This document shows, in pieces, positions 20,992-30,500 of a stretch of DNA of 32,742 bases. The stretch is from positions 1 to 32,742 of the IMG/VR virus record IMGVR_UViG_3300045577_000036; one strand, 5' to 3'. Source of the stretch: a virus. The notes beneath the pieces were generated by a model. The model ran no database searches. It was not told where the DNA came from and worked only from the letters and a program-made list of their open reading frames with translations. The first letter of the stretch is position 1. Each line of letters opens with the position of its first letter. Position numbers and translations under genes: made by a program.

Positions 20992-21406
20992 GTCGTGCAA
21001 GTACTTCAAGGCAACCACGCGATCGTGCGGAACGCTCCGGATATTCAAGCCACTTGGCGAGAAGATAACCGTCCAAGAGCAACTCCATAACGAAGAGGCC
21101 GAAGAGAAGAACCAAGTCACCTACTATCGACGCAAGGTTACCCTCTGCGGATGCGTCATGCCTCTCAAGACATGGCTCAAAGGTGCAGAATGTCCCATAG
21201 GGAAGTGGTCAAGTGAACTATCGAGGGAAGATATCGAGGAACTCCGTTTATTCCTTGACTCACTCCCGTCAACTATAAGCGACACCGATATGCAGACGCA
21301 ACTACTCAAGTGGTACAATAAACTCGCCCCAAGCGGTCACAAACAGACATGTGCGTCCTGCAATGTTCCCACAATGGTCAAAGAACTACGTAAGCAAGTA
21401 CTATGA
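20939..21406 (+). CDS. Cys-rich probable zinc-binding protein
   Basis: A 155-residue protein with C17xxC20, C30, LCGC (C70, C72), C85 and C138xxC141, spaced like two zinc sites. The middle (LCGCVMPLKTWLKGAECPIGKW) resembles small Cys-rich Bacteroidota phage proteins that I know only as hypothetical. The start overlaps the end of the sigma gene by 53 bp; ATG 20969 is an alternative that lowers the overlap. Its position next to the sigma factor and its cysteines allow a transcription co-factor role, without proof. Confidence 0.65.
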   Translation: MSLNVPPAIRMKRYDLCKSCKYFKATTRSCGTLRIFKPLGEKITVQEQLHNEEAEEKNQVTYYRRKVTLCGCVMPLKTWLKGAECPIGKWSSELSREDIEELRLFLDSLPSTISDTDMQTQLLKWYNKLAPSGHKQTCASCNVPTMVKELRKQVL

Positions 21407-21744
21407 TGGCTAAAGTATTCCCATTCCATATCTTCCTCGCGGCCGTCTCATTCGACTATGATGGTGTCCTTTCAACCAAGAAGGGTAAAGACATGGCCAA
21501 GAATCACCTCACCCAAGGTGACAAGGTCTATATCATAACCGCCCGGCAGAAGGATGACTCCAGTGCAGTGTATAAGACCGCAGAAGAACTCGGCATACCA
21601 CGATCGCAGGTCGTCTTCACCGAAGGTCGAGACAAGTGGACCTACGTCAAACGTCGCAAGATGGATATCCACTACGATAACAACCCGGAGCAGATACAAA
21701 AGATAAACGACAAGACACTAACACGAGGCCGACTATTCAAATGA
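21403..21744 (+). CDS. HAD-like phosphatase (nucleotidase-like)
   Basis: A 113-residue minimal HAD domain: nucleophile motif VSFDYDGVLS with D18 and D20, motif II IITAR (44-48), Lys in GRDKW, and a final HYDNNPEQ acidic motif. It lacks a large cap domain, so a small phosphate ester or nucleotide is a plausible substrate (phage HAD proteins of this size resemble 5'(3')-nucleotidases or polynucleotide phosphatase domains). Starts MM at an ATGA overlap with the previous gene and ends in an ATGA with the next. Confidence 0.75.
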   Translation: MMAKVFPFHIFLAAVSFDYDGVLSTKKGKDMAKNHLTQGDKVYIITARQKDDSSAVYKTAEELGIPRSQVVFTEGRDKWTYVKRRKMDIHYDNNPEQIQKINDKTLTRGRLFK

Positions 21745-21836
21745 ACACCTACATCGCTATAGCAACCATCACCGCACTACTCGTATTCCTCGGATACGTG
21801 ATAGTCGATACAATCAACCAAGTAAAAGACAAGTAA
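21741..21836 (+). CDS. Small single-span membrane peptide, 31 residues
   Basis: Starts MNTYIAIATITALLVFLGYV, i.e. one hydrophobic helix from residue 4 to 24, then a polar tail (NQVKDK). ATGA overlap upstream and TAATG overlap downstream support it as a translated gene. Function unknown; the helix could act at the inner membrane. Confidence 0.6.
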   Translation: MNTYIAIATITALLVFLGYVIVDTINQVKDK

Positions 21837-21982
21837 TGCCAATTCCCGAACCAACTACCGACGAGCAACAAAGCGACTTCATAGGCCGATGCATGGCAGA
21901 TGACAAGATGCTCACCGAATACCCGGACTCGAAGCAGAGGTATTCGATATGTCAAATGAAGTGGGATAGTAAGAAACAATAA
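21836..21982 (+). CDS. Small conserved phage protein, 48 residues
   Basis: Translation starts MPIPEPTTDEQQSDFIGRCM, followed by EYPDSKQRYSICQMKW. This pattern (MPxPxP, E..DFIxRCM.D, EYPD..QR.A/SIC..W) is one I have met repeatedly as a small protein or domain in phage head/packaging regions. It is coupled by TAATG to the membrane peptide and lies 1 bp before terS. The two cysteines could be structural. Role unknown. Confidence 0.65.
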   Translation: MPIPEPTTDEQQSDFIGRCMADDKMLTEYPDSKQRYSICQMKWDSKKQ

Positions 21983-21983
21983 T

Positions 21984-22322
21984 ATGAACGGCAATTCCGA
22001 CAACAAAAAAGAGGCAATGTTGGCCGCACTGGAGAAGAGTCTCGGTGTAGTCACGACTGCGGCCGAGATGGTAGGTATTAACCGCGATACTCACTACGAA
22101 TGGATGAAGAAGGATGAAGCTTATGCGGCTAAAGTCGATGCACTCAAAGAGGTCGCACTCGACTTCGCGGTCACTGCACTGCATAAGTTGATTGCAAAAG
22201 GCGATACTGCGGCCACTATCTTCTACTGTAAGACCCAAGGCAAGAAACGTGGATTCATCGAACGTCAGGAAATCACGGGCGAAGAAGGTCAACCTATCAT
22301 CCAAATAGCGAAGAACCTATAA
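21984..22322 (+). CDS. terS: Terminase small subunit
   Basis: A 112-residue DNA-recognition subunit of the packaging motor. The N-terminal HTH (SLGVVTTAAEMVGINRDTHYEWMKKDEAYAAKV) and the sequence ALDFAVTALHKLIAKGDTAATIFYCKTQGKKRGFIER match the phage small terminase family (phBC6A51-like HTH). It binds the packaging start site and hands DNA to TerL. TerL is on the other strand at 18377-19672, so the two subunits are expressed from opposed promoters. Confidence 0.85.
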   Translation: MNGNSDNKKEAMLAALEKSLGVVTTAAEMVGINRDTHYEWMKKDEAYAAKVDALKEVALDFAVTALHKLIAKGDTAATIFYCKTQGKKRGFIERQEITGEEGQPIIQIAKNL

Positions 22323-22331
22323 CACATACAC

Positions 22332-22922
22332 ATGAAATTCAAACTACCCAAGGACTACGGTGACATTACGCTTCGGCAGATGGTCGCGTTCATGGAGGCC
22401 AAGACCCAAGTGCAACAACTGATGGCCATAACTGGATTCCCTCAACTACACGTGATGGACTTCAAGCAAAAAGAAGCCGACCTAATCATCGAGTCGTTCA
22501 CCACTGCATCGAATATCGGAACGCCACGACACGAGCAAACGTTTCTTGTCGAAGGAATGCGTCTCGGTTTCATCCCCGACCTTGATGCACTATCACTTCG
22601 TGAGTATATCGACCTCGATTCATACGCTAAAGAGATATGGAAGGGTGATGGTACTATCAATTACAAGTACTTCCCCGACTTGCTTTGCATCTTGTTCCGA
22701 CCCGTGAACTCGATGCTGGGTGAGTACTATGATATCGACCCATACAACGTGGATAGACTACCACGCTACAAGCGTTATGTCGAGTCGATGACGATGGATA
22801 GAGTCAATGGCGCAATGGTTTTTTTTTCGAGTTTTCTAAGCGACTTAATCGTCAGTTCACTGGATTATTTGGAGCAGGAGATGAGGACGAAGATGAAGAC
22901 TATTCAACACCGAGCGGTTTAG
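22332..22922 (+). CDS. Tail assembly chaperone, short form (gpG-like)
   Basis: A 196-residue zero-frame product. It begins MKFKLPKDYGDITLRQMVAF and is helical through most of its length. By position (before tail genes) and by the overlapping -1 frame it is the G part of a G/GT tail chaperone pair, which holds tape measure and tube proteins during assembly. Frame 0 continues past the T9 slippery run (22819-22827) to TAG at 22920-22922. Length and order fit, although no sequence motif is decisive. Confidence 0.75.
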   Translation: MKFKLPKDYGDITLRQMVAFMEAKTQVQQLMAITGFPQLHVMDFKQKEADLIIESFTTASNIGTPRHEQTFLVEGMRLGFIPDLDALSLREYIDLDSYAKEIWKGDGTINYKYFPDLLCILFRPVNSMLGEYYDIDPYNVDRLPRYKRYVESMTMDRVNGAMVFFSSFLSDLIVSSLDYLEQEMRTKMKTIQHRAV

Positions 22923-23095
22923 GCAGATGGAAATGGATGCACATAGTGGAATCACTTGCGAGTCGCGACATAACGAAGTTCGATATGGTACTCGACCGAG
23001 CCGTCAAGGAAGTGTTCACACATCTATCATATATGCGCGACTACACGCAAGAAGAGAGAAGACTAATGAATCAAGCAATGAAACGCAATGTTTAA
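22332..23095 (+). CDS. Tail assembly chaperone, long form by -1 frameshift (gpGT-like)
   Basis: At 22818-22827 the zero frame reads GTT TTT TTT TCG. Slipping back one base on T TTT TTT gives TTC GAG TTT and a second open frame from 22826 to TAA at 23093-23095. The fusion would be 165 zero-frame residues plus 89 from the -1 frame, 254 in all, ending LMNQAMKRNV. The -1 part has a coherent C-terminal domain (FSKRLNRQFTGLFG, then WMHIVESLASRDITKFDMVL) and no good start of its own. This is the conserved way siphoviruses make the two chaperones. Confidence 0.75.
22818..22828 (+). promoter_or_regulatory. Programmed -1 ribosomal frameshift site (T9)
   Basis: Nine T's in frame as GTT TTT TTT TCG match the X XXY YYZ slippery pattern as T TTT TTT. 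The base-paired stretch just downstream is GAGTTTTCTAAGCGACTTAATCG, where no strong hairpin is obvious, so stimulation may be by the slippery run alone. Confidence 0.7.
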
Positions 23096-25460
23096 TCAAG
23101 TAACCTACAACGTGGTTATCGAGCGACTCCGAGCGTTCGCAGATGGTCACTACTTAATCAACAAGTTCACTCACGGACAAATCAGTCAAACGGACTTGGA
23201 GCAGAATAGTGTATTCCCGTGGATGCACGTCGACCCGATACAAGTCACGCCAAGCGGTGGCTCACGATCGTACCAATTCGAGGTCACGTTTGCTGACTTA
23301 CCACGCGATAAGGAGACTGATGCCGACTATCAAAAGGAAGCCATCAGCGATTGCATTCGTCTATGTGAAGACCTGCTTGCTGAAATTAAGAACGGCCACG
23401 TTATCTTCCCCGATGCTGACCTCGACGATGGGTCGACCATCACTCCATTCATAGCCGAATACACACACACGTTAAGCGGTGCGACTCTCACGTTCTCGAT
23501 GACCTTTCCGTGGAACTGGAGTGCGTGTGAAATACCTGCGGATTGGTCGGTCGGTGGTTCCGGAAGCGGTGGCGGCGGTGGTGTACCATCGGCTCTCCTG
23601 CTGAAGGTGAATGCAGTCGACAATGTGGTGCAGAACCTACTCGACTTGACGGCAGGTGCAAACATGACTATCACCGATTTGGGTGATGGCCGTGTTCAAT
23701 TCTCCGCAACTGGAGACATCGCTACAACGTGGGGGTCGATAACGGGTGTACTATCCGAGCAAACTGACCTACAAGATGCACTCGACCTCAAAGCAGACAT
23801 CAGTTCTCTCGCGTCGGTGGCTACGAGTGGCGACTACAATGACCTCGACAATCTACCCACTATACCCACTCTTACGAGTCAACTGACCAACGATAGTGGA
23901 TTCATCACGATTGGTGACGTACCTGCGCAGGTGAATGCGGATTGGAATTCGACAAGTGGCGTGAGTGAGATTCTAAACAAGCCATCACTCGCGGCGGTAG
24001 CCACAAGCGGTGACTATAACGACTTATCGAATTTACCCACGATACCTGCGGCGCAGATTCAAAGTGATTGGACGCAGACGGATAACACGGCTCTTGACTA
24101 CATCAAGAACAAGCCGAGTGGATTGCCGCCAACGGGTAATGCAGGTGGTGACCTACAAGGCACATATCCAAACCCCGTTGTTCATCAAATACACGGCATT
24201 GAAATGCAATCGGGAACACCTACTACGGGTGATGTGTGGCTATATGAAGGTTCTCCTGCGAAGTGGCAACATCAACCGCTTCCTGCAGTTCATATCACTA
24301 ATGATAGTGGAGTAACGGGTTCAAGTGTGAAGGATGCATTGAATCATTTGAATACAACAAAGGTCGAATCGAATGCCTCAATCACCGGTGCGACCAAAAC
24401 GAAAATAACATACGACAGCAAAGGACTTGTCACAGCAGGTGCAGACTTGAGTGCATCGGACATTCCAAGCGGCATCGATGCATCGAAGATTGGAAGTGGT
24501 GTGGTATCGAACACCGAGTTCGGATATTTGGATGGCGTGACCTCTGCGATTCAAACGCAGCTGAATGGCACGCAGGATAAATTAGTCAGTGGCACTAACA
24601 TTAAGACTATTAACTCAACCACTATCTTGGGAGCAGGTAACTTCGACCTTCAAGATAGATTGATGTCGGGTAGCAATATCAAAACGATTGAAGGCCAATC
24701 CTTGCTTGGTGCAGGTAACATAGACCTCACTAAGTCGGATGTCGGACTCGGTAATGTTGATAATACAAGTGATGCGAACAAGCCAGTCTCAACGGCTACG
24801 CAGACGGCTCTCAATGCAAAGCAAGATACTCTCGTCAGCGGTACTAACATCAAGACGGTGAACTCGACCTCACTTCTTGGTAGTGGTGATGTCGCAGTAC
24901 AAGCAACTCTCGTTTCGGGTACGAACATCAAGACGGTCAATTCAACGAGTCTACTTGGAAGCGGCGACGTCGCAGTGCAAGCAACCCTCGTATCCGGAAC
25001 CAATATCAAGACCATCAACTCGACATCGATTCTCGGTTCGGGCAACATCACGACGGCGGCGCAGGATTCATTCATCTATGGTGGTATGTTCGCTTTGACT
25101 ATTCCTGCCGCAACTACTAACTTCCTTGCCCCGTGTGGACTTACCACGTTAAACGCAACTGAAACGAATCGATACTATGCGGTTCCGATTGCAGGGACTC
25201 TCAAAAACTTGGTGGTGAAGACAAGCGGTACTCAAACGGGTACGGGAACGCTCGTCATTACGATACGTAAGAATCAAGCAAACACATCATTGACCGTGAC
25301 TGTCTCCAGTGGTGATGGCGCAAGTCCATTGAAGCAAGATACAACGAATTCAGTATCGGTTGCGGTAGGTGACTTGATTGCCATACAATGCGTAAATAAC
25401 TCGGCAACCTCACCAAGTGCAAGTATCATATCAATAGCATTTCTATTAGAACGATCATAA
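23088..25460 (+). CDS. Tail-terminator-like domain fused to a tail fiber
   Basis: A 790-residue protein. Residues 1-153 (MFNQVTYNVVIERLRAFADGHYLINKF, later EVTFADLPRDKETDADYQKEAISDCIRL) look like a small tail completion/terminator domain. A Gly-rich linker (156-165) follows, then fiber repeats: two SGDYNDLxNLPTIP units, and five 26-residue GTNIKTxNSTxxLGxG units (499-659). A beta-rich head (about 665-790: TIPAATTNFLAPCG..., TLVITIRKNQANTS) has the look of a C1q/TNF-like receptor-binding knob. The terminator identity is weaker than the fiber identity. It overlaps the chaperone gene by 8 bp. Confidence 0.75.
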   Translation: MFNQVTYNVVIERLRAFADGHYLINKFTHGQISQTDLEQNSVFPWMHVDPIQVTPSGGSRSYQFEVTFADLPRDKETDADYQKEAISDCIRLCEDLLAEIKNGHVIFPDADLDDGSTITPFIAEYTHTLSGATLTFSMTFPWNWSACEIPADWSVGGSGSGGGGGVPSALLLKVNAVDNVVQNLLDLTAGANMTITDLGDGRVQFSATGDIATTWGSITGVLSEQTDLQDALDLKADISSLASVATSGDYNDLDNLPTIPTLTSQLTNDSGFITIGDVPAQVNADWNSTSGVSEILNKPSLAAVATSGDYNDLSNLPTIPAAQIQSDWTQTDNTALDYIKNKPSGLPPTGNAGGDLQGTYPNPVVHQIHGIEMQSGTPTTGDVWLYEGSPAKWQHQPLPAVHITNDSGVTGSSVKDALNHLNTTKVESNASITGATKTKITYDSKGLVTAGADLSASDIPSGIDASKIGSGVVSNTEFGYLDGVTSAIQTQLNGTQDKLVSGTNIKTINSTTILGAGNFDLQDRLMSGSNIKTIEGQSLLGAGNIDLTKSDVGLGNVDNTSDANKPVSTATQTALNAKQDTLVSGTNIKTVNSTSLLGSGDVAVQATLVSGTNIKTVNSTSLLGSGDVAVQATLVSGTNIKTINSTSILGSGNITTAAQDSFIYGGMFALTIPAATTNFLAPCGLTTLNATETNRYYAVPIAGTLKNLVVKTSGTQTGTGTLVITIRKNQANTSLTVTVSSGDGASPLKQDTTNSVSVAVGDLIAIQCVNNSATSPSASIISIAFLLERS
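24579..25061 (+). repeat. Five 26-residue fiber repeats (78 bp each)
   Basis: Units at 24579-24656, 24657-24734, 24828-24905, 24906-24983 and 24984-25061 encode LVSGTNIKTxNSTSxLGSGxx-type repeats. Units 3 and 4 are identical over all 26 residues but differ at about 18 of 78 bases, all synonymous, including serine codons that switch between AGY and TCN. Confidence 0.9.
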
Positions 25461-25720
25461 TGAAAAACATTCAACCAATCAACGTATGGGTAGATGGAGT
25501 CACCACGCAAGCGACTCAACTGACCCTCTTCATAACCTTCGATAATCTCGAAACCGAAGCCGTCTTCGAGTATCACTTGAGCGACGACAACGCTACATCA
25601 CTTGTCAAGGGTTCGTTCACAATCGCGGATGGCGATTACCAACTATGGGGTCAGTCACTCGACGCGAACACCGATGCCTACAACTATGCGGCGGCATTGC
25701 TTAACCTCACGTTTGCGTAA
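25460..25720 (+). CDS. Small structural-region protein, unknown
   Basis: An 86-residue protein, MKNIQPINVWVDGVTTQATQ, beta-prone with FDNLETEAVFEYHLSD in the middle. It is acidic and has no cysteine or membrane segment. It overlaps the fiber stop (TAATG) and the next gene (TAATG), so it is in a tightly coupled tail cluster. A fiber-associated or tail-completion role is likely from position only. Confidence 0.6.
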   Translation: MKNIQPINVWVDGVTTQATQLTLFITFDNLETEAVFEYHLSDDNATSLVKGSFTIADGDYQLWGQSLDANTDAYNYAAALLNLTFA

Positions 25721-26259
25721 TGGCTAAACTCTCCACATTTCGAGAGAAGCTTGATGCGATGGGTGCAGAGGTTATTGCTGAAGCGAAGAAGAATCTCCAA
25801 AAGCCTCGCAACATTCGCGGTCGCACCACGAATCGCGTGGCCACGGGTAAACTGCGCGACTCTTTGACATTCGGATACTGGAAGAGGGGCGATGTGATTG
25901 TGCAGTGGTATGGGCCGCAGGAGAAGAGCATTCGCGAATACGCTGATGTTATAGAGAAAGGCCGTCGAAAAGGTGCGACTCCACCGCCCATCGAGCCGAT
26001 TATGGCTTGGATGCGTGTGCGCAAGATTAAAGTGAGAGATAGCAAGGGTCGCTTCACCGAGAAGAACGATGCGAATATGCGTTTCGCCGCACGTAAGATA
26101 TCAAAAGCGATTGGTCGCAATGGTATCAAGGGAATCAATTATATGAGTCAAGCGTTCACCAAGGTCTTCAAGAAGCATAAAAAGGCACTTGGCCTCGCAA
26201 TGCAGATAGATTTTCTCAATGAATTCCGTTTAATGAGTGATAAATACTTAAACAAGTAA
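25720..26259 (+). CDS. Tail completion / HK97-gp10-like protein
   Basis: A 179-residue basic protein with VATGKLRDSLTFGYWKRGD, EYADVIEKGRRKGATPPPIEPIMAWM and DSKGRFTEKNDANMRFAARKISKAI. TGxLRxSL, IExGRxxxxxPPxxxIxxW and a downstream RxI-x-GI run are the hallmarks of HK97 gp10-like tail completion proteins. It would join head and tail late in assembly. TAATG overlaps on both sides. Confidence 0.75.
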   Translation: MAKLSTFREKLDAMGAEVIAEAKKNLQKPRNIRGRTTNRVATGKLRDSLTFGYWKRGDVIVQWYGPQEKSIREYADVIEKGRRKGATPPPIEPIMAWMRVRKIKVRDSKGRFTEKNDANMRFAARKISKAIGRNGIKGINYMSQAFTKVFKKHKKALGLAMQIDFLNEFRLMSDKYLNK

Positions 26260-27533
26260 TGGCTATTACAATTACCGACCAACCATATGCACTCACTCCA
26301 CGTGGGCAAAAGTTGATGGTCATCGCATCCAGTGATAACGTAACAAACGATGGCTTCAAATATGTTGTGAACGTAACTGACTCCGCGACGAGTAAGGTGT
26401 ACACGTTCCTTCTCGCGCCATATAACGACGACCTTTGTTATTATGATATGCAGAGCGTGGTCAACTTGAGCAATGAAGAAACGAGCATCGACCATACTGC
26501 GTTCACTCAACAAAATGAGCCACTCGGTAAAGGCATCAATGAGTATATCGTCGACATAAGTGAGGGGTGGATTGTCGCAGGTACATTCACGAACCAAGGC
26601 GGTAATGCATCGACCACTATCAAGTGCATCAATGCGTACTATCAAGCGACGAATGGCTACAAGCCGAACGTCGACAACTCAACTCAACCACTTGGATTCT
26701 CTTTGTCCTCTGCAAATGCAAGAGCGTGGACTGACCGATTCAATACCACTCACATCAATCGCAACAATACTCCGCTCAATATCGCGCCGAATGCGAACTA
26801 TGTCTACGTTCCTGCATATGATGGTGACTACGGCTTACTGTGTGGGTCGAGAACTGACCTATTGAGTACATCAACTGCGACTCGTGTTCGATTCGTGATG
26901 TATGACATCAACAATACACTACTCGCGCAATACACGCTCAACCTATCCACGAATGATATGTGTCACGTGGGTGTGTATCCGATGAACTTGGAAGATGGTG
27001 CGCCTGCTGTGAAGCCTTCACTCAACCCAACGTGGGCATATTACGCGGTCGTGTTCGCTGACTCATCAAACAATCCGAAGTCACAGACATACATCTTCTA
27101 TCGCGCATCTTTATACGGTAACAATGATTGCAAGTACACACCAGTGCGCCTTGCTTGGGTCGGCTCTCGAAGCGGATGGGAGTACTTCAACTTCATTAAG
27201 AAATCCACAAAGACATATCAAATCGATCGCAAGAGATATCGTCAAGTTCTATGGAATAAGACTACTTCGATATTCACTCCATCAAGTCGCGGTCTCACCG
27301 AATTCTCCAATATCACGAAACTTAATTACAAGTTGACAAGTGATTGGATTAGCGAAGGCGAGTTCACATACCTCAAAGGTCTTCTCATAAGCAAGCAAGT
27401 GATGATGTTCGTCGGCACTGACCTCGTTCCCGTAGTGGTTGAGGACTCGTCCTATGTTCAGCAGACGACAGAAGATGGAAAGCTTTATAACTTGGAATTG
27501 AACATACAACTCTCAAACGATTACTGGACATAA
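26259..27533 (+). CDS. Tail structural protein, 424 residues (distal-tail candidate)
   Basis: A beta-rich protein beginning MAITITDQPYALTPRGQKLM. The middle (YGLLCGSRTDLLSTST, then RVRFVMYDINNTLLAQYT) and the C-terminal PVRLAWVGSRSGWEYFNFIKKSTKTYQIDR fit tail-tip structural proteins of Bacteroidota phages as I know them. By position between the tail completion protein and the large tail protein it could be a distal tail protein. No decisive motif; annotated from context. Confidence 0.55.
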   Translation: MAITITDQPYALTPRGQKLMVIASSDNVTNDGFKYVVNVTDSATSKVYTFLLAPYNDDLCYYDMQSVVNLSNEETSIDHTAFTQQNEPLGKGINEYIVDISEGWIVAGTFTNQGGNASTTIKCINAYYQATNGYKPNVDNSTQPLGFSLSSANARAWTDRFNTTHINRNNTPLNIAPNANYVYVPAYDGDYGLLCGSRTDLLSTSTATRVRFVMYDINNTLLAQYTLNLSTNDMCHVGVYPMNLEDGAPAVKPSLNPTWAYYAVVFADSSNNPKSQTYIFYRASLYGNNDCKYTPVRLAWVGSRSGWEYFNFIKKSTKTYQIDRKRYRQVLWNKTTSIFTPSSRGLTEFSNITKLNYKLTSDWISEGEFTYLKGLLISKQVMMFVGTDLVPVVVEDSSYVQQTTEDGKLYNLELNIQLSNDYWT

Positions 27534-30500
27534 TGACGAACGATGTACAACTCATAGTGACTATCGGTGAGGTTATTACCGAACCAACGACCTTCCCATC
27601 TACAAGTACTTCCGTTGTTGATGGGCAAACCACTATCAACTTGGGATTGCTCAATCCTCCATTTAGTTGCGCGAATAGTCAAGTAGTTATTCAAGCAGGA
27701 GCGTCCGTGATTGTACCAGGTGCGAATGGAAATAGTACGGCTACGGTAGTATCATATGACCCGAATACCTGCACGATTGAAATCGATACTCCTATCTATT
27801 GGGTAGGTGGTATTCCAATTGATTGCACGGTATATATAGACATCACGACCGATACAACCCAAGACTATATACTTGACTTATATGAGAACGAGAGCATCAG
27901 TCAGAATTGGCAATTCACGGACATCAGTAGCTTCGCATCGATTGGTGCGTTCTCGCGTGAGTTCCGCATACCTGCAAACGAGAATAACATCACAATTCTT
28001 GGAGCATTACACGATGCTACGTACACGCCAACGACTAACTACTACACGACCAAACTACCCGCTCGTATCATGGTCGATTCATTGCCCATCAGTACGGGTC
28101 ACTTGCGAGTCATTAAAGCGTACCGACAACTCGATAAAATCTGCGACTTCGAAGTCTCGTTTTATGGTGACACGCCCGACATCATTCGAACGCTTGGTGC
28201 AAGCAAATTAAAAGACCTCGACTACTCCGATATCGCTTCGTTCTTTATCTATGAGGACGTAACCGAGAACAATATCGACCCGAACTTGCGGTATATACTT
28301 ACCGATCGCGGCCAACGATGGAGCGAAGAAGGTGAAGCAAACACACGACAAGTTCTTAACCCTGCGACTCCCGTTTATGCAGGTGATATGACTCCAGTGA
28401 TGAATGCAGGATACCTCCTTCGCAAGATATTCAACACGGCAGGCTTCGAGATTGACACGACCGCAGTCGATGGTTATATTGATGCCTATTGGATTCCGTG
28501 GATAATCAACAAGTACAACGATGGTACTGACCCGAATACGCAATACAAGTTCAATCTTGGCTTGACCAACAACATTACATCTACCACATCGGATGACGTA
28601 GTTTCACCGATGACCGCATTCATCGACTTGAATGGTGATATTACGGGTGCGTATTATCAAGTCCCATTTACTGGATATTACAAGTTCAAAGTATGGGCAA
28701 CGCTCCAAGATAATCCGCCCGTATTAGGGCCGAATGGCGTTATCGGAATTCAATTACGTTCGAATTCGGTTATGGCTGACGCAGGCTCTCAACCTATCGC
28801 AGTGCAGAATTTATTTTGGAATCGCACGCTCGTACCAACCACAAATGTTCAATATACAACCGAACCGATACTACTCACGCAAGGCACGTATGTCTATCAA
28901 AAAATCTTCACCGACCACGTTGGCCACGTGATTCTCGCAGACGCATTGAACAACCCTAACTTCGGTACCGGCTTTGAACTTCTTGAGTTCAGTGGCGCAC
29001 TATACGGAAACGCTTTCAATGCAAATGTCAACGCTCCTGATGTCAAGCAAGTCGACTACGTTCGCGATATCATCACGATGCATCAACTCGCATTCGTTCC
29101 CGACCCGAACATCCCGAAGAAAGCAATGGTCGTTCCTATGGTCGACTACATCGGAAGCGGAACGAGTGAAGACTGGACGAATAAACTCGATACGGAGAAG
29201 GACATCACAATCGCGCCCACGACCGACTATCAAAGTAGAGATATCATCTTCTCGTATAAGTCAGGCGGTGACATCGCAAATCAACTCTATCAAGCCAAGA
29301 ATCGTATCTATGGCGATTATAAAATCAATGGCTACACTACGGCTGAAGGTGAAGTCCCTAACGAGTTCGCGCAAGGTGAATTGAAGGTTGAGTTGACTGC
29401 GGAATCAACGCCTTGCAATTACATTAAAGGCACTGGCATCGTCGTACCGAAGTTCGTGAACGACAAGGGTGAATTCGTAGTGCCTAATCTTCGCTTCTTG
29501 TTTCTCGCAGGTACGGCTGAAATTCAACTTTACGATGAGCAGGCTGATGTCGTTGCGCCTACCGAGGTCTATTTGGGTAATCACTACTCGACCATCAACG
29601 CATCGGTGTCCGATTACGACCTCAACTTCGCTCCGGAGACTCCATTGCACTCCATCGTATCGAACCCATATAACAACTTGTTCAACTTGTTCTATAGGCC
29701 GTATATGAACGAACTCTATTCGCCCGAATGTAGGGTGATGACGGCCTTCTTCAACCTTGATTTAACCGATATACTGTCGTTCTCTTTCGCGAACAAGTAC
29801 TATATCAAGGACTCATACTGGAGGGTCTTATCAATAAACGACTACAAGGTCGGAATGGGTGAGACCACGCAGGTGACTCTCATCAAGTTGGTCAACCGAT
29901 ATGCGGATTGCGCCATGATACCTGCAGGTCAAGACTCGAATGGACTCATCCAATTCGTTGATTTCGATGGAAACCCAATGGAAGCGACTCAACCTTGTTG
30001 TGTTCGATATGGTTATTCTTGGTCAACTGAACTCAATGGATGTATTGAACTTCAAACGAGCGACGACAACCCATTCCCAACGGGCGAAGCGAAAGCAATG
30101 CTTCTTGCATCCAGTGCGCCAACAAACGCACTCACTCAACTCGCAGGTTCGAATATCGCGAAGAGCAATTCATTCAGTGTGTTCGCAGGTAGCAACATCA
30201 CGATTGAAGATGGTAATGAACGAATGATCGCGGTGGGTGATACGATGGATGCGATAGCGACGCTTGCATCACCTGCTATGTTTGGAAGAAATGTAATGAC
30301 TCGTTCGGGAGGTTTGCATATTGGTGGTGGATGGTTGGGTGATGACCGCACTATGTCGCTTGGTCAGTCGCAAATGGGTATTATTCCGCACGGAGCAGAT
30401 GGGTCATGGAGTTCAAGTGGAACAAGCATCGCACTCGTTCGCGACAATCTCAAGAACACGTTTCTCAATCTTGCAGACAATTCGTCAATGGCGTGCATTA

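Noticed and set aside
24650-25075. 141-codon leftward frame opposite the fiber repeats
   Set aside because: Its internal repeats are the antisense of the fiber repeats, so the open frame follows from the repeat codon pattern.
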